A stretch of DNA of 64,000 bases from Staphylococcus ureilyticus (GTDB lineage: Bacteria; Bacillota; Bacilli; Staphylococcales; Staphylococcaceae): positions 1 to 64,000 of the forward strand of contig NZ_PPRL01000141.1 in the NCBI RefSeq assembly GCF_002902235.1, read 5' to 3'. Below, piece after piece: positions 41,570 through 50,509 of the stretch (within the stretch, counting starts at the first letter, position 1; each line of letters starts with the position of its first letter). Made by a program: the position numbers and the translations under genes. The notes below the pieces were generated by a model that saw only the letters and a list, made by a program, of their open reading frames with translations, was not told the DNA's origin and did not search any database.

Positions 41570-42044
41570 GCATAAACGCGTTATTTACTGTAATTAATTA
41601 AATAATAACGAGATTCAGACAGAGCTAGAATGTACCAACCTTACACGAATCATGTAGGTTGAGCATTCTAGCTTTTTTACATAATCGCATTTTAGGGTTG
41701 AAGTATTCGCTAGTTGTGCGTTTTAGTTTTATTATGCAGATGTATGCGTGATGATTTTTAAAACGTCGTAAAGGGATGCTGTTTTCATAAATGATGTGAA
41801 TCGAAAAGAAGATAAAGGTCCTTTAACATTTTTGGCAACAACTTTGTTACTTTTAAGTCAGTCTGCAATAGCAGTTAAGGTGAATTAAGTGATAAAACTA
41901 CTACCAAAGTCGTTTTTCATGTAAAATATAATGTGATAGCATAGTGGTCATAAACTGACTAAGTTAAAACGATTGCGTATATGGATAAAAAATTCCAATA
42001 CTATAAATGGAATATAAAAAATAATCTTTGGATGGTGTAAAGCA
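41570..42044. other. trxB-rapZ intergenic region
   Basis: It holds the trxB terminator (41623-41678), the rapZ promoter (-10 TATAAT at 41927-41932), and a 30-codon frame from GTG 41796 to TAA 41888 that encodes a signal-peptide-like sequence. That frame has no ribosome site and I do not call it a gene. Confidence 0.5.
41623..41678 (+). terminator. trxB terminator
   Basis: AGCTAGAATG (41623-41632) pairs perfectly with CATTCTAGCT (41664-41673), with an inner AACCTTAC/GTAGGTT pairing, then TTTTTT. Confidence 0.9.
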
Positions 42045-42971
42045 ATGCAACGAGAAGAAAAAGAAGTGACTAAAAGTGAATTATTAGTTGTGACTGGTTT
42101 GTCTGGCGCAGGTAAGTCGGTTGTAATTCAAAGTTTAGAAGATATCGGTTATTTTTGTGTAGATAATTTACCTCCAATACTATTGCCGAAGTTTGTAGAA
42201 TTAATGGGTCAAGGAAATCCTTCGTTGCAAAAGGTTGCCATTGCCATTGATTTAAGAGGGAAAGAACTTTTCAAATCATTGATTAAAGAAATCGATCAAA
42301 TCAAAAGCAACTCAGACATTATCGTTGATATGATGTTCCTAGAAGCATCCAACGAAAAGTTGATTTCGCGTTATAAAGAGACGCGACGTGCACATCCATT
42401 AAACGAACAAGGCCAGCGCTCATTAATTGAAGCAATTGAAGAAGAACGTAGCTTACTCGCTGAAATTCAAAGTTTAGCAAATTATACGATTGATACATCA
42501 TTTATGAAACCTAAAGAGCTTCGTAAGCGCATTGGAGATTACTTTAATCAAAGTAATTATCAAACATTTAATATCAATGTAACAAGTTTTGGGTTTAAAC
42601 ATGGTATTCAAATGGATGCAGATTTAGTGTTTGATGTGAGATTTTTGCCAAATCCGCATTATGTAGATGAACTCAGACCATTAACTGGTGAAGACGAAGC
42701 AGTATATAATTACGTTATGAAATGGAAAGCAACAAATATTTTTTATGAGAAATTAATGGATTTATTAAAATTTATGATTCCAGGTTATAAAAAAGAAGGT
42801 AAATCACAACTTGTGATAGCGATTGGTTGTACTGGAGGCCAGCATCGTTCTGTAGCTTTAGCAAAACGTATTGGTGCAGAGCTTAATGAAAATTTTGACT
42901 ATAATGTATATGTGCATCATAGAGATGCTCAAATTGAAAGTGGCGTGAAACGAAAAAATGAAAAGAATTAA
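42045..42971 (+). CDS. rapZ: RapZ, RNase adapter/nucleotide-binding protein
   Basis: The 308-residue protein has a P-loop [15 protein letters not shown] (about 16-30) and the C-terminal RapZ domain with [23 protein letters not shown] and [14 protein letters not shown]. In enteric bacteria RapZ guides RNase E to a small RNA that controls amino-sugar synthesis; in Firmicutes (YvcJ) it is linked to competence and nucleotide binding, and its RNA partner is not known. It overlaps yvcK by 14 bases, in the conserved rapZ-yvcK-whiA order. Confidence 0.92.
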   Translation: MQREEKEVTKSELLVVTGLSGAGKSVVIQSLEDIGYFCVDNLPPILLPKFVELMGQGNPSLQKVAIAIDLRGKELFKSLIKEIDQIKSNSDIIVDMMFLEASNEKLISRYKETRRAHPLNEQGQRSLIEAIEEERSLLAEIQSLANYTIDTSFMKPKELRKRIGDYFNQSNYQTFNINVTSFGFKHGIQMDADLVFDVRFLPNPHYVDELRPLTGEDEAVYNYVMKWKATNIFYEKLMDLLKFMIPGYKKEGKSQLVIAIGCTGGQHRSVALAKRIGAELNENFDYNVYVHHRDAQIESGVKRKNEKN

Positions 42972-43944
42972 ACTTGTACTTATTGGCGGTGGTACAGGTT
43001 TATCTGTTTTAGCACGTGGTTTAAAAGACTTCCCGATAGATATTACAACGATTGTCACAGTTGCTGATGATGGAGGTAGTACGGGGAAAATCAGAAATGA
43101 AATGGATATTCCTGCACCAGGTGACATACGAAATGTAATTTCAGCACTCAGTGATTCTGAATCAACAATTGAAAGATTGTTTCAATATCGTTTTAAAGAA
43201 AATCAAGTTGAAGGTCATTCTTTAGGCAACTTATTGATAGCTGCATTAACGAATATGAATGATGATTTTGGCCATGCAGTAAAAGAATTAAGTAAAATTT
43301 TAAATATAAGAGGCCGTGTGATACCATCTACAAATTCTAGTGTACGCTTAAATGCAGTGATGGAAGATGGCGAAATTGTTTATGGTGAATCAAAAATTCC
43401 TAAAAAAAATAAAAAAATCGAACGTGTATTTTTAGAACCAGAAAATGTAGAACCTATGGAAGAAGCGGTTGAAGCGATAGAGGATGCAGACTTAATCGTT
43501 TTAGGACCAGGTTCGTTATATACAAGTGTAATCTCAAATTTATGCGTTAAAGGTATTGCGGATTCGTTATTAAATTGTGATGCGCCTAAGCTATATGTAT
43601 CAAATGTTATGACACAACCTGGTGAGACCAATCATTACACTGCCTTAGATCATGTCGAAGCAATACATAATCACATGGGTCGTCAATGTATAAACTATGC
43701 TATATGTAGTACCCAAACTTTTAACACTGATGTCTTACAACGTTATAAAGAAGATGGGGCAGTTCCAGTTAAATGCAATATGAGTGATATGGAAGCACAA
43801 AACATCAAAGTTTTTACGCACGAAAACTTGGTGGAAGTATCACAAGAAAATTATGTTCGACACAATACAGAGGTCTTGTCTAAAATGATTTACGAGATCG
43901 CTATGAGAGAGACAGAAACGATTGAATTTAAACGAGATAAATAA
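42958..43944 (+). CDS. yvcK: YvcK/GlmR-type regulator (CofD-like fold)
   Basis: This 328-residue protein of the CofD/YvcK family has the N-terminal loop [17 protein letters not shown] and [18 protein letters not shown]. The [15 protein letters not shown] and [14 protein letters not shown] segments also fit. In Bacillus, YvcK (GlmR) binds UDP-GlcNAc and directs carbon into cell-wall precursors. The start overlaps rapZ and has a poor ribosome site, so translational coupling is likely. Confidence 0.92.
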   Translation: MKRIKLVLIGGGTGLSVLARGLKDFPIDITTIVTVADDGGSTGKIRNEMDIPAPGDIRNVISALSDSESTIERLFQYRFKENQVEGHSLGNLLIAALTNMNDDFGHAVKELSKILNIRGRVIPSTNSSVRLNAVMEDGEIVYGESKIPKKNKKIERVFLEPENVEPMEEAVEAIEDADLIVLGPGSLYTSVISNLCVKGIADSLLNCDAPKLYVSNVMTQPGETNHYTALDHVEAIHNHMGRQCINYAICSTQTFNTDVLQRYKEDGAVPVKCNMSDMEAQNIKVFTHENLVEVSQENYVRHNTEVLSKMIYEIAMRETETIEFKRDK

Positions 43945-43995
43945 AATCGTAAAAAAACTAAGTATTAAACTTAGATAAGAAGGGGCTGAAGATGT

Positions 43996-44940
43996 ATGAG
44001 CTTTGCATCAGAAATGAAAAATGAACTGACTAGAATAGAAGTAGATGAAACAAATGCAAAAGCAGAGCTCAGTGCGCTTATACGGATGAATGGTGCACTC
44101 AGTCTTTCCAATCAACAATTTGTGATTAATGTTCAAACTGAAAATGCTACGACAGCAAGACGGATATATTCCTTAATAAAAAAAGTGTTTAATGTTGAAG
44201 TAGAGCTACTTGTAAGAAAAAAAATGAAATTAAAAAAGAACAATATTTATATTTGTAGAATTAAAGCACGTGCTAAAGAAATTTTAGATGAATTAGGTAT
44301 ATTGAAAAATGGTGTCTTTACGCATGAAATAGATGAAGCGATGATTCGTGAAGATGAAATGAAAAGAAGTTATCTACGAGGTGCTTTTCTTGCGGGTGGA
44401 TCAGTGAATAATCCAGAAACATCTTCTTATCATTTAGAAATATTTTCATTGTATGAAGACCATTCCGAAGGTATTACGAATTTAATGAATGAATATGAAC
44501 TCAATGCTAAACATCTAGAACGAAAAAAAGGAAGCATTGCTTATTTAAAAGAAGCTGAAAAAATTTCTGATTTCTTGAGTTTAATCGGTGGCTATCAGGC
44601 ATTACTTAAATTTGAAGATGTGCGTATTGTTAGAGATATGAGAAATTCCGTAAATCGATTGGTCAATTGTGAAACGGCGAATTTAAATAAAACCGTTAGT
44701 GCAGCGATGAAGCAGGTCGAAAGCATTCAACTAATCGACCAAGAAATTGGTTTAGATAATCTTCCTGATCGATTACGGGAAATAGCGAAGTTACGCATAG
44801 AGCATCAAGAAATTTCTCTGAAAGAATTAGGCGAAATGATGTCTACAGGTACAATTTCTAAATCCGGTGTCAATCATCGTTTAAGAAAATTAAACCAAAT
44901 GGCTGATAAAATTCGTAGTGGTGAAACAATTGAACTTTAA
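43996..44940 (+). CDS. whiA: WhiA, DNA-binding protein of the sporulation-regulator family
   Basis: The 314-residue protein combines an N-terminal LAGLIDADG-like domain (about 1-200; [27 protein letters not shown]) with a C-terminal helix-turn-helix (about 230-310; [27 protein letters not shown]). In Streptomyces WhiA controls sporulation; in non-sporulating Firmicutes it influences cell division and chromosome segregation. The ribosome site is AGAAGGGG with ATG 43996. It is the last gene of the rapZ-yvcK-whiA operon. Confidence 0.93.
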   Translation: MSFASEMKNELTRIEVDETNAKAELSALIRMNGALSLSNQQFVINVQTENATTARRIYSLIKKVFNVEVELLVRKKMKLKKNNIYICRIKARAKEILDELGILKNGVFTHEIDEAMIREDEMKRSYLRGAFLAGGSVNNPETSSYHLEIFSLYEDHSEGITNLMNEYELNAKHLERKKGSIAYLKEAEKISDFLSLIGGYQALLKFEDVRIVRDMRNSVNRLVNCETANLNKTVSAAMKQVESIQLIDQEIGLDNLPDRLREIAKLRIEHQEISLKELGEMMSTGTISKSGVNHRLRKLNQMADKIRSGETIEL

Positions 44941-45013
44941 TCATTTGTCTGTAAAAGAAAATGGCGTTTATTACCAGTGATAAAATTAATTTTAAAAATA
45001 TATTAAAATGTTA

Positions 45014-45043
45014 TTGAAAAAAACTGCGTTTTGATATTATAAT
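45014..45043 (+). promoter_or_regulatory. Promoter-like sequence just before a terminator
   Basis: TTGAAA (45014-45019), an 18-bp spacer and a perfect TATAAT (45038-45043) lie about 20 bases ahead of the hairpin at 45065. A transcript from here would be only about 40 nt unless it reads through. Confidence 0.45.
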
Positions 45044-45062
45044 ATGCTAATTAGATTTATAT

Positions 45063-45091
45063 ATGACGCCTCATATGAGGTGTCTTTTTTA
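45063..45091 (+). terminator. Terminator between whiA and the yitT-like gene
   Basis: The palindrome GACGCCTCATATGAGGTGTC (45065-45084, with one G-T pair) is followed by TTTTTT. Confidence 0.85.
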
Positions 45092-45282
45092 ATATGTTTC
45101 AAACGGAGTTGTATTTTCTGAAGCATCAATTTACTTTGTTGACACCAAATAGATTATGACGATAAAGCGTATGCTATTGCAGTCTAAGGTTAGATACAGC
45201 TAAGTATCATATTTAGTACAGGTTATGGCAGATAGTCTGTGACATGATTAAAATTTAAATGAAATGGAATGGGAGTGAATCA
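45092..45282. other. Upstream region of the yitT-like gene
   Basis: Together with 44941-45062 this makes a 342-base gene-free stretch. Apart from the promoter-like sequence and terminator listed separately, I see no gene or clear operator. Confidence 0.4.
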
Positions 45283-46128
45283 ATGACAGCATTAATAAAA
45301 AATCATTATAAAAGTATCATCTTATGTTTAATTGGAACGTTTATCAACGCTATAGGTGTAAATTGCTTTTTACTTGGATCGAATTTGGGTGATGGCGGTA
45401 CGGTAGGTATTGCGCTAGCCTTAAAATACACTTTGGGATTTTCTCCAGCTTGGTCTTCTTTGATTATTAATACAATAGTCGTTTTTATCGGCTGGAAGTA
45501 TTTAAGTAAAACAATCGCTGTTTATACCGTTATTTCAAACACGGCACTCTCATTCTTTTTACGAGTAACTGAAAATATTAATTTAGGGATAGATGATTTT
45601 GTTATAAATTCTGTATTTGGTGGTGCAATTATAGGAATAGGTGCTGGACTAGTAATTTCTACAGGGAGTACACTTGGAGGCACATCCGTAATTGCTAAAA
45701 TTATAAGTAAATACTCAGAAATGAAGACATCACAAGGTATTTTTATTCTAGATGGCATTGTCGTCTTATCATTCTTGATGGTGTTACCATTAAAGAATGT
45801 CTTGTTTACGATTATTATGCTATTCATTACTGAAAGAGCGACTTCATTTATAATTGAAGGCTTTAATCCTAAAAAAGGCGTTACAATCATATCTAATAAG
45901 AATGAAATCATCAGTGACAAAATTAATTCCTTTACTGGTCGGGGCTCAACTTTATTAAATGGAAAAGGTGGTTATGCAAAAACGGAAACAACGATGTTAT
46001 ATGTTGTTGTGCCGCAATCTCAGGTGACAAGAGTGAAAAAATTAGTCAATGAAGTAGATGAAAATGCCTTTTTAGTTATTCATGATGTGCGAGATGTCTT
46101 AGGCAGCACGTTTATCAATGTAAAGTAA
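45283..46128 (+). CDS. YitT-family membrane protein
   Basis: I start at ATG 45283, which has GGGAGTGA upstream; the in-frame ATG at 45259 has none. The 281-residue protein has about five membrane segments (for example SIILCLIGTFINAIGVNCFL, IIGIGAGLVISTGSTLGGT) and a soluble C-terminal DUF2179 domain (about 215-281; GVTIISNKNEIISDKIN to FLVIHDVRDVLG). This is the YitT/DUF161 family. Its substrate is unknown, and it is often annotated as a putative permease. It is a single gene closed by a terminator. Confidence 0.85.
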   Translation: MTALIKNHYKSIILCLIGTFINAIGVNCFLLGSNLGDGGTVGIALALKYTLGFSPAWSSLIINTIVVFIGWKYLSKTIAVYTVISNTALSFFLRVTENINLGIDDFVINSVFGGAIIGIGAGLVISTGSTLGGTSVIAKIISKYSEMKTSQGIFILDGIVVLSFLMVLPLKNVLFTIIMLFITERATSFIIEGFNPKKGVTIISNKNEIISDKINSFTGRGSTLLNGKGGYAKTETTMLYVVVPQSQVTRVKKLVNEVDENAFLVIHDVRDVLGSTFINVK

Positions 46129-46191
46129 TAGTGTTATGCTTAAGTTATTAAATATTGATAAATAAATACAAAATCATTTTCACAAAATCTT

Positions 46192-46224
46192 AAACGCTTA
46201 AATGTTGAAATTTAAGCGTTTTGA
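46192..46224 (+). terminator. Terminator after the yitT-like gene
   Basis: AAACGCTTAAAT (46192-46203) pairs perfectly with ATTTAAGCGTTT (46210-46221). The T-run is short (TTTT). Confidence 0.75.
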
Positions 46225-46275
46225 ATAACAGCGAGTTTCAAATCTACTGGTTTGGTATTTTTCAAGGTGTGAAAA

Positions 46276-46321
46276 TAAAAAAAGACTTTCATCAACGGAT
46301 AGTAAATGTCAATGAAAGCCC
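46276..46321 (-). terminator. Terminator of tRNA-Arg
   Basis: On the minus strand GGCTTTCAT pairs with ATGAAAG across a 19-base loop, followed by TCTTTTTTTATTTT. It lies about 50 bases past the tRNA 3' end. Confidence 0.7.
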
Positions 46322-46371
46322 GAAAACTTCAATGTTCAGTTTGATGGTTTTAAGGAAGATTATCCAAAATA

Positions 46372-46443
46372 TCCCCTCGAAGGGAATCGAACCCCTATTC
46401 TAAGAACCGGAATCTTATGTGTTATCCATTACACTACGAGGGG
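46372..46443 (-). tRNA. tRNA-Arg (anticodon CCG)
   Basis: Reading the minus strand, acceptor arms CCCCTCG and CGAGGGG pair perfectly and the discriminator is A. The D-arm is GTGT...ACAC, the anticodon arm is TAAGA-TTCCGGT-TCTTA with anticodon CCG (reads CGG), and the T-arm is AGGGG-TTCGATT-CCCTT. The 3' CCA is not encoded. It is a single tRNA with its own terminator, lying between the yitT-like gene and clpP and opposite to both. Confidence 0.95.
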
Positions 46444-46529
46444 TAAATAACAATAATATTAGTGTACAAATCTTATAAGTGTTGGTCAACAATAATTTAT
46501 AATGTTTAATGAAATTCTAAGCGTTATTT

Positions 46530-46559
46530 TTTGACCATATTTGACTTTTAGGTTAAAAT
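46530..46559 (+). promoter_or_regulatory. clpP promoter with CtsR box
   Basis: TTTGACCATATTTGACT at 46530-46546 is, on the other strand, AGTCAAA-TAT-GGTCAAA, the CtsR direct heptad repeat. It covers the -35 (TTGACC, 46531-46536), which is 17 bp from the -10 (TAAAAT, 46554-46559). Heat or protein stress would release CtsR and induce clpP. Confidence 0.92.
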
Positions 46560-46593
46560 AAATTTATCAGTTAGAAATAAGGAGGCAATATTA

Positions 46594-47178
46594 ATGAATT
46601 TAATACCTACAGTAATTGAAACTACAAACCGTGGGGAACGTGCTTATGATATTTACTCACGTTTATTAAAAGACCGTATTATTATGTTAGGTTCACAAAT
46701 TGATGACAACGTAGCCAACTCTATCGTATCACAATTATTATTTTTACAAGCACAAGATGCTGAAAAAGATATCTATCTTTACATTAACTCACCAGGTGGT
46801 AGTGTAACTGCTGGATTTGCTATTTATGATACAATTCAACACATTAAACCAGATGTGCAAACGATTTGTATTGGTATGGCTGCATCTATGGGTTCATTCT
46901 TACTTGCAGCAGGAGCAAAAGGTAAACGCTTTGCTTTACCAAATGCTGAAGTAATGATTCACCAACCACTTGGTGGTGCGCAAGGTCAAGCAACTGAAAT
47001 TGAAATTGCCGCTAATCATATTCTGAAAACACGTGCTAAATTAAATAAAATTTTAGCTGAGCGCACAGGTCAATCAATTGAACAAATTGAAAAAGATACT
47101 GACCGTGATAACTTCTTATCAGCAGAAGAAGCTAAAGAATACGGTTTAATCGATGATGTTATGGTGCCAGAATCATAA
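46594..47178 (+). CDS. clpP: ATP-dependent Clp protease proteolytic subunit
   Basis: ClpP forms the tetradecameric proteolytic chamber used with ClpX and ClpC. The 194-residue protein has the catalytic triad visible: Ser in [13 protein letters not shown] (near residue 98), His in [12 protein letters not shown] (near 123) and Asp in [12 protein letters not shown] (near 172). The N-terminal sequence [25 protein letters not shown] is that of the family. The ribosome site is AAGGAGG. It is transcribed alone under CtsR. Confidence 0.97.
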   Translation: MNLIPTVIETTNRGERAYDIYSRLLKDRIIMLGSQIDDNVANSIVSQLLFLQAQDAEKDIYLYINSPGGSVTAGFAIYDTIQHIKPDVQTICIGMAASMGSFLLAAGAKGKRFALPNAEVMIHQPLGGAQGQATEIEIAANHILKTRAKLNKILAERTGQSIEQIEKDTDRDNFLSAEEAKEYGLIDDVMVPES

Positions 47179-47218
47179 TATATCGCGTAAGATAATAATG
47201 ACATACAAGTAACAAAAA

Positions 47219-47298
47219 ACAAGTCACGACAATGTACGACCATTTCTAAAATGCATGATGCATATACGATGTGGTTGACATGTGTGGCTTGTTTTTTT
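47219..47298 (+). terminator. clpP terminator
   Basis: ACAAGTCAC (47219-47227) pairs with GTGGCTTGT (47284-47292) at the base of a long imperfect hairpin, followed by a seven-T run. Confidence 0.75.
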
Positions 47299-47319
47299 AA
47301 TAATATTTTGAAAGTATGA

Positions 47320-47517
47320 TTAGTGTTTATTTAAGAGATTTTGTTTCTTTTTATAAATTAAAATAATCGAAATGACTAACGTCAATAATCCAATGATTAC
47401 TAAAGATATAGAAATGACGATCATAATAGCAGGTTTTTCAAATGCCAAAATACCATTGGTGATGAGGAGTAAACCTGCAATGAATAATAAGATATGGCTA
47501 ATACTATCTTGTTTCAT
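47320..47517 (-). CDS. Small two-helix membrane protein
   Basis: This 65-residue protein is almost entirely two hydrophobic helices (ILLFIAGLLLITNGILAF and IMIVISISLVIIGLLTLVISIILIY) with a short basic tail KKKQNLLNKH. I do not recognise a family. The ribosome site AAAGGGA precedes the start. It follows the epimerase gene on the minus strand by 18 bases, so they are probably co-transcribed. Confidence 0.65.
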   Translation of the reverse strand: MKQDSISHILLFIAGLLLITNGILAFEKPAIMIVISISLVIIGLLTLVISIILIYKKKQNLLNKH

Positions 47518-47535
47518 TTTTAAATAGTCCCTTTC

Positions 47536-48432
47536 TTAATGAACTAAATTTTCTAGTGCTAGTTTCAGATTTGGGTATTTGAATTCAAAATCTAGTGCTT
47601 GCAACTTATTAGGTAAAACTTTTTGAGTATCAAGTACAACTGTCGACATTTCACCTAAGATAAGTCTGAGTGCAAATGAAGGTACCCATGTATAGTGTGG
47701 GCGATGAACTTCTCTTGCAATGGTATAACCAAACATATTTTGATGTTCTGCAATAGGTGATGTGAAATTAAATACGCCGCGTGCTTTTTCATTATTTATG
47801 GTATAGAGTATCGCTCTTGTTAAATCTTCAATATGAATCCAAGAATACCATTGTCTACCACTACCTATTTTACCACCGACATTTAAATCATAAGGTAATT
47901 TCATCAATGGTAATGCACCACCTTGATTTGATAGTACCATTCCAAATCTGCCAATAATTACTCGTGTGCCTAATGATTCAAATTGACGTGCTAAACGTTC
48001 CCACTGATATACCACTTCAGATAAAAAATCAAATGGTAATGTTTGATACAGCTCGGTATATGTACGTGTTAAATCAGGTTTGTAATAACCTACTGCGCTG
48101 GCGTTAAAGAATACAGCTGGCTTTTGCTTTCTGTTTTTAAAAAGGTCGTATAGTGCCTGAGTAGATTGTAATCGACTTAACATTATATTTTGTTTATGTG
48201 AGGAGGTCCAGCGATTATTTAAGCTAGCACCGGCTAAATTGATCACGATATCAATATCTGGAATTTGGCTTTCCCAATTCGGTTCTGACCAGTTAACATA
48301 TGTGATTTTAGGATGTGATGTAGCATTGTTTTGTCTTGTTAATATCGTGATTTTGGAATCACTTTGTTGTATTGCCTCGATTAGCTGAGTACCTACTAGA
48401 CCAGTACCGCCTGTAATTAGATAGTGTTTCAT
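47536..48432 (-). CDS. SDR-type NAD-dependent epimerase (YfcH/SDR39U1 family)
   Basis: This 298-residue Rossmann-fold protein has the nucleotide motif [17 protein letters not shown] (about 5-21), a [15 protein letters not shown] segment (about 58-72), the NASAVGYY active-site tyrosine region and the C-terminal [17 protein letters not shown] (DUF1731-type). These mark the TIGR01777 family, named in S. aureus as a cell-division-inhibitor-like or epimerase protein. The substrate is unknown. The ribosome site GAGGTGAT precedes the start. It opens the minus-strand pair with the small membrane protein. Confidence 0.87.
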   Translation of the reverse strand: MKHYLITGGTGLVGTQLIEAIQQSDSKITILTRQNNATSHPKITYVNWSEPNWESQIPDIDIVINLAGASLNNRWTSSHKQNIMLSRLQSTQALYDLFKNRKQKPAVFFNASAVGYYKPDLTRTYTELYQTLPFDFLSEVVYQWERLARQFESLGTRVIIGRFGMVLSNQGGALPLMKLPYDLNVGGKIGSGRQWYSWIHIEDLTRAILYTINNEKARGVFNFTSPIAEHQNMFGYTIAREVHRPHYTWVPSFALRLILGEMSTVVLDTQKVLPNKLQALDFEFKYPNLKLALENLVH

Positions 48433-48797
48433 AGTATCACCTCATAGAATTATAGTATGGAATCGTTCAGGCTTTAAATGCAAGTAAATCTCATAAAGAG
48501 TATGACAAAATTTATTCGAATTTTGTTCAAAAATATGTCATTTACTATGTCTAAGATGTATTTAAAATAAAATCATATGTCGTTATAATAAAGGTACCTT
48601 CGATATTAATTAATCATCTCTTAATTATTTCGAGTATACCCCATAATATACTAGCGAAGGTAAAATTTTGACTCCCTTTAGTAGAGGCCTATACGATTAT
48701 CGTGTAGGCCTAATTTTTTGTGATTCTTAATATACATCATTGAATCGGTAGAAATTATTTTGATGTCATTATAATAGTGTAATTGAAGTACTACATA
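48433..48797. other. Intergenic region carrying a small RNA
   Basis: This 365-base gap between two minus-strand genes contains the plus-strand RsaH-like RNA described separately and the promoter of the epimerase gene. Nothing else is supported. Confidence 0.5.
48596..48719 (+). ncRNA. rsaH: RsaH-like small regulatory RNA
   Basis: A perfect -10 TATAAT (48584-48589) with weak -35 TTTAAA (48561-48566) would start a transcript near 48596. The 5' part folds by TACCTTCG (48595-48602) with CGAAGGTA (48655-48662), enclosing two smaller stems: TTAATTAA/TTAATTAT around an ATCTC loop, and AGTATA/TATACT around a CCCC loop. A single-stranded TTGACTCCCTTTA follows (48668-48680). A 13-bp terminator stem (48685-48697 with 48699-48711) and T-run end it near 48719. 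The UCCC motif, size of about 120 nt and position before the gap operon match what I remember of S. aureus RsaH. The exact name is tentative. Confidence 0.72.
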
Positions 48798-48986
48798 TTA
48801 TAAAATAAATAAGCCGATAATGCCAAAAGCGATTAAAAGCAAAAATAGCACAAGTATAAAAAGTTTATAGCGTGTTTTAATTGGGATTTTTGATTCATCA
48901 TTATCATTTTCGCTCATCATATGACGCAAATGGGTAGGCTTTTTTTGTGATTGATTTGATTCATTAAATAAGTCGTACTTTTTCAA
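48798..48986 (-). CDS. Small single-helix membrane protein
   Basis: This 62-residue protein has a hydrophilic N-terminus (KKYDLFNESNQSQKKPTHLRH) and one C-terminal helix (KLFILVLFLLLIAFGIIGLFIL). The start codon is TTG, with AGGATGTGA upstream at loose spacing. I do not recognise a family; a hypothetical protein lies at this place in S. aureus. It would be tail-anchored with its N-terminus in the cytosol. Confidence 0.6.
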   Translation of the reverse strand: MKKYDLFNESNQSQKKPTHLRHMMSENDNDESKIPIKTRYKLFILVLFLLLIAFGIIGLFIL

Positions 48987-49267
48987 AATCTAGTCACATC
49001 CTGTTATGATATTATTGATAGTAAAAGAATAATTTAAGTAAAAGTATTGAAACAATATTCGAAATTAGATTAGTATTAAGTTGAAGCAACAATAAAAGTG
49101 TTGTATGTGATTATTTTACTATAGTTTGGAAATCAAAGTAACATCTACATTAAAATGTGGTTAATAAGGTTGTTTAATCAAAGAAATAGTGTAAAATATA
49201 GTTCTAACATGAAGTTAAATGCCATTTGAAAATGATGATTTGATATAAATTGAAGTGAGGGGAGCAT

Positions 49268-49915
49268 ATGCCTAAGCATAATCAAAATAACAATTTTGAT
49301 GACAAAGATAATAAAAAAATGAGTGGTTTCGCAAAACTGATCAGTGGATTGATTGTCCTATTACTTATAGGTGGGTTAGTTTTTGCAATTTTTGCATTCG
49401 TAGATCATTCAAATAAAGCCAATGAACGTTTGGCAGACCAAAAACAAGAAGAAAAAGACAAAAAGAAAGAAAAAACTAAGGAACAAAAAGACAAGAAAAA
49501 AGAAAAATCAACTGAAGAAACAAACCAAACACAACAAACCCAACAGACACAACAAACACAACAAGTTCCTCAGACACAACAGACGCAACAAACCCAACAG
49601 ACACAGCAACCTAGAACACAAGAAAGAAGAACTACGGAAGAAAAAGATTCACCTGAAAAAACAAAGGAAGAACGTACTACTGAAGAACGCTCAACAGAGG
49701 AAAAAACAAGCGAACCTTCAACAGAAGAAAAAACAACAGAAGAAAAGACGAGTGAACCTTCTACTGAAGAGCGCACATCTGAGCCTTCAACAGAAGAGAA
49801 GACGAGTGAACCTTCTACTCAACAACGCAGTACGCAACAAAATACTCAACAACGTTCAACTCAAAATAATAATTCAAACACAGAAAAAAGTTCGCAATCA
49901 TCTGATGAAGATTAA
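49268..49915 (+). CDS. Membrane-anchored protein with a low-complexity repeat tail
   Basis: This 215-residue protein has a short polar N-terminus, one membrane helix (about 24-46; LISGLIVLLLIGGLVFAIFAF) and a long extracellular tail. The tail has three zones: a Lys/Glu-rich stretch (KDKKKEKTKEQKDKKKEK), a run of TQQ triplets (about 87-115), and repeats of the type STEEKTSEP with variants STEERTSEP (about 134-190). It ends in Asn/Ser-rich sequence. No enzyme motif is seen. DNA repeats make length variation likely. The ribosome site is GTGAGGGGAG. The tail could span the wall, but its role is unknown. Confidence 0.75.
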   Translation: MPKHNQNNNFDDKDNKKMSGFAKLISGLIVLLLIGGLVFAIFAFVDHSNKANERLADQKQEEKDKKKEKTKEQKDKKKEKSTEETNQTQQTQQTQQTQQVPQTQQTQQTQQTQQPRTQERRTTEEKDSPEKTKEERTTEERSTEEKTSEPSTEEKTTEEKTSEPSTEERTSEPSTEEKTSEPSTQQRSTQQNTQQRSTQNNNSNTEKSSQSSDED

Positions 49916-49941
49916 ATATAAAAAGAAAATTATATTTCTAG

Positions 49942-49976
49942 AACACGCGCTGTCACATACAGTGCGTGTTTTTTAT
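49942..49976 (+). terminator. Terminator after the repeat-tail gene
   Basis: AACACGCGCTGT (49942-49953) pairs with ACAGTGCGTGTT (49959-49970) with one mismatch, then TTTT. Confidence 0.8.
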
Positions 49977-50058
49977 AAATATTAATGTGAATTAAGCACT
50001 AAAATGAAACGCAGCTTATCATTTGTAGTAAGAATCATATGAAACAAAAAAGGAATGA

Positions 50059-50286
50059 TTAAAATAAAAAGCTCACTAAATATGAAATGAATGACAATAG
50101 CAGTATGATTGATAAGCAGCCACCTAAACAACCAAATGGACCTAAATGACAACCAATGTGTTTGTTGTAATTAAATGATTGATATGGATTTTTTTGAGAA
50201 TGTTCTTTCGTTTGTTTAAAGTAATCGTCATCTTTGTATCTTTTATCTTCTGGGTCTATAACTTCTGGGTGTTTATTGTTAGACAT
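50059..50286 (-). CDS. Small membrane protein with C-terminal helix
   Basis: I use the ATG ending at 50286, which has a strong CAGGAGG site upstream; the frame extends further but without one. The 75-residue protein has a charged N-terminus (HPEVIDPEDKRYKDDDYFKQTKEH) and a Gly/Cys-containing hydrophobic C-terminus (CHLGPFGCLGGCLSIILLLSFISYLVSFLF). No family is recognised. It may be tail-anchored. Confidence 0.6.
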   Translation of the reverse strand: MSNNKHPEVIDPEDKRYKDDDYFKQTKEHSQKNPYQSFNYNKHIGCHLGPFGCLGGCLSIILLLSFISYLVSFLF

Positions 50287-50509
50287 GTATATTCCTCCTG
50301 AAAAATAACTCATTAAGTTTATATTTATTTTAAGCATAATTGGAGATTGTTTCAAAGAAACGCATGTTGATGATGTTATGTTTAACATATAATTAAAAAA
50401 TGTCATGTGGAAAATGATTAATAAAAAAAGAAAATGGGTAAAATATTTCTATAGAGAATAGAACTATAAAAGTATAAATTTCACTTTATTTAAGACCGAA
50501 GTATTTCTC
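50287..50509. other. Upstream region between the small membrane gene and cggR
   Basis: With the promoter and operator that follow it forms a 354-base gene-free gap. This left part is AT-rich and carries the promoter of the minus-strand small gene; no other feature is supported. Confidence 0.4.

Noticed and set aside
45522-45920. Minus-strand frame of 132 codons inside the yitT-like gene
   Set aside because: It is the shadow of membrane-helix codons on the other strand, with no start signal.
46372-46443. tRNA-Arg as an integration site with a nearby duplicated end
   Set aside because: I found no second copy of the tRNA 3' sequence or any integrase gene near it.
49521-49615. Tandem short repeats that could suggest a CRISPR array
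   Set aside because: The units are coding triplets (ACACAACAG-like) without unique spacers of constant length.
49570-49776. Open minus-strand frame rich in Ser-Ser-Val-Val repeats
   Set aside because: It is the mirror of the repeat-rich plus-strand gene, has no ribosome site, and its composition follows from the DNA repeat.
49422-49985. Long lysine- and glutamine-rich plus-strand frame overlapping the repeat-tail gene
   Set aside because: It is a second frame through the same short repeats; the real gene has the ribosome site, the membrane helix and a balanced composition.
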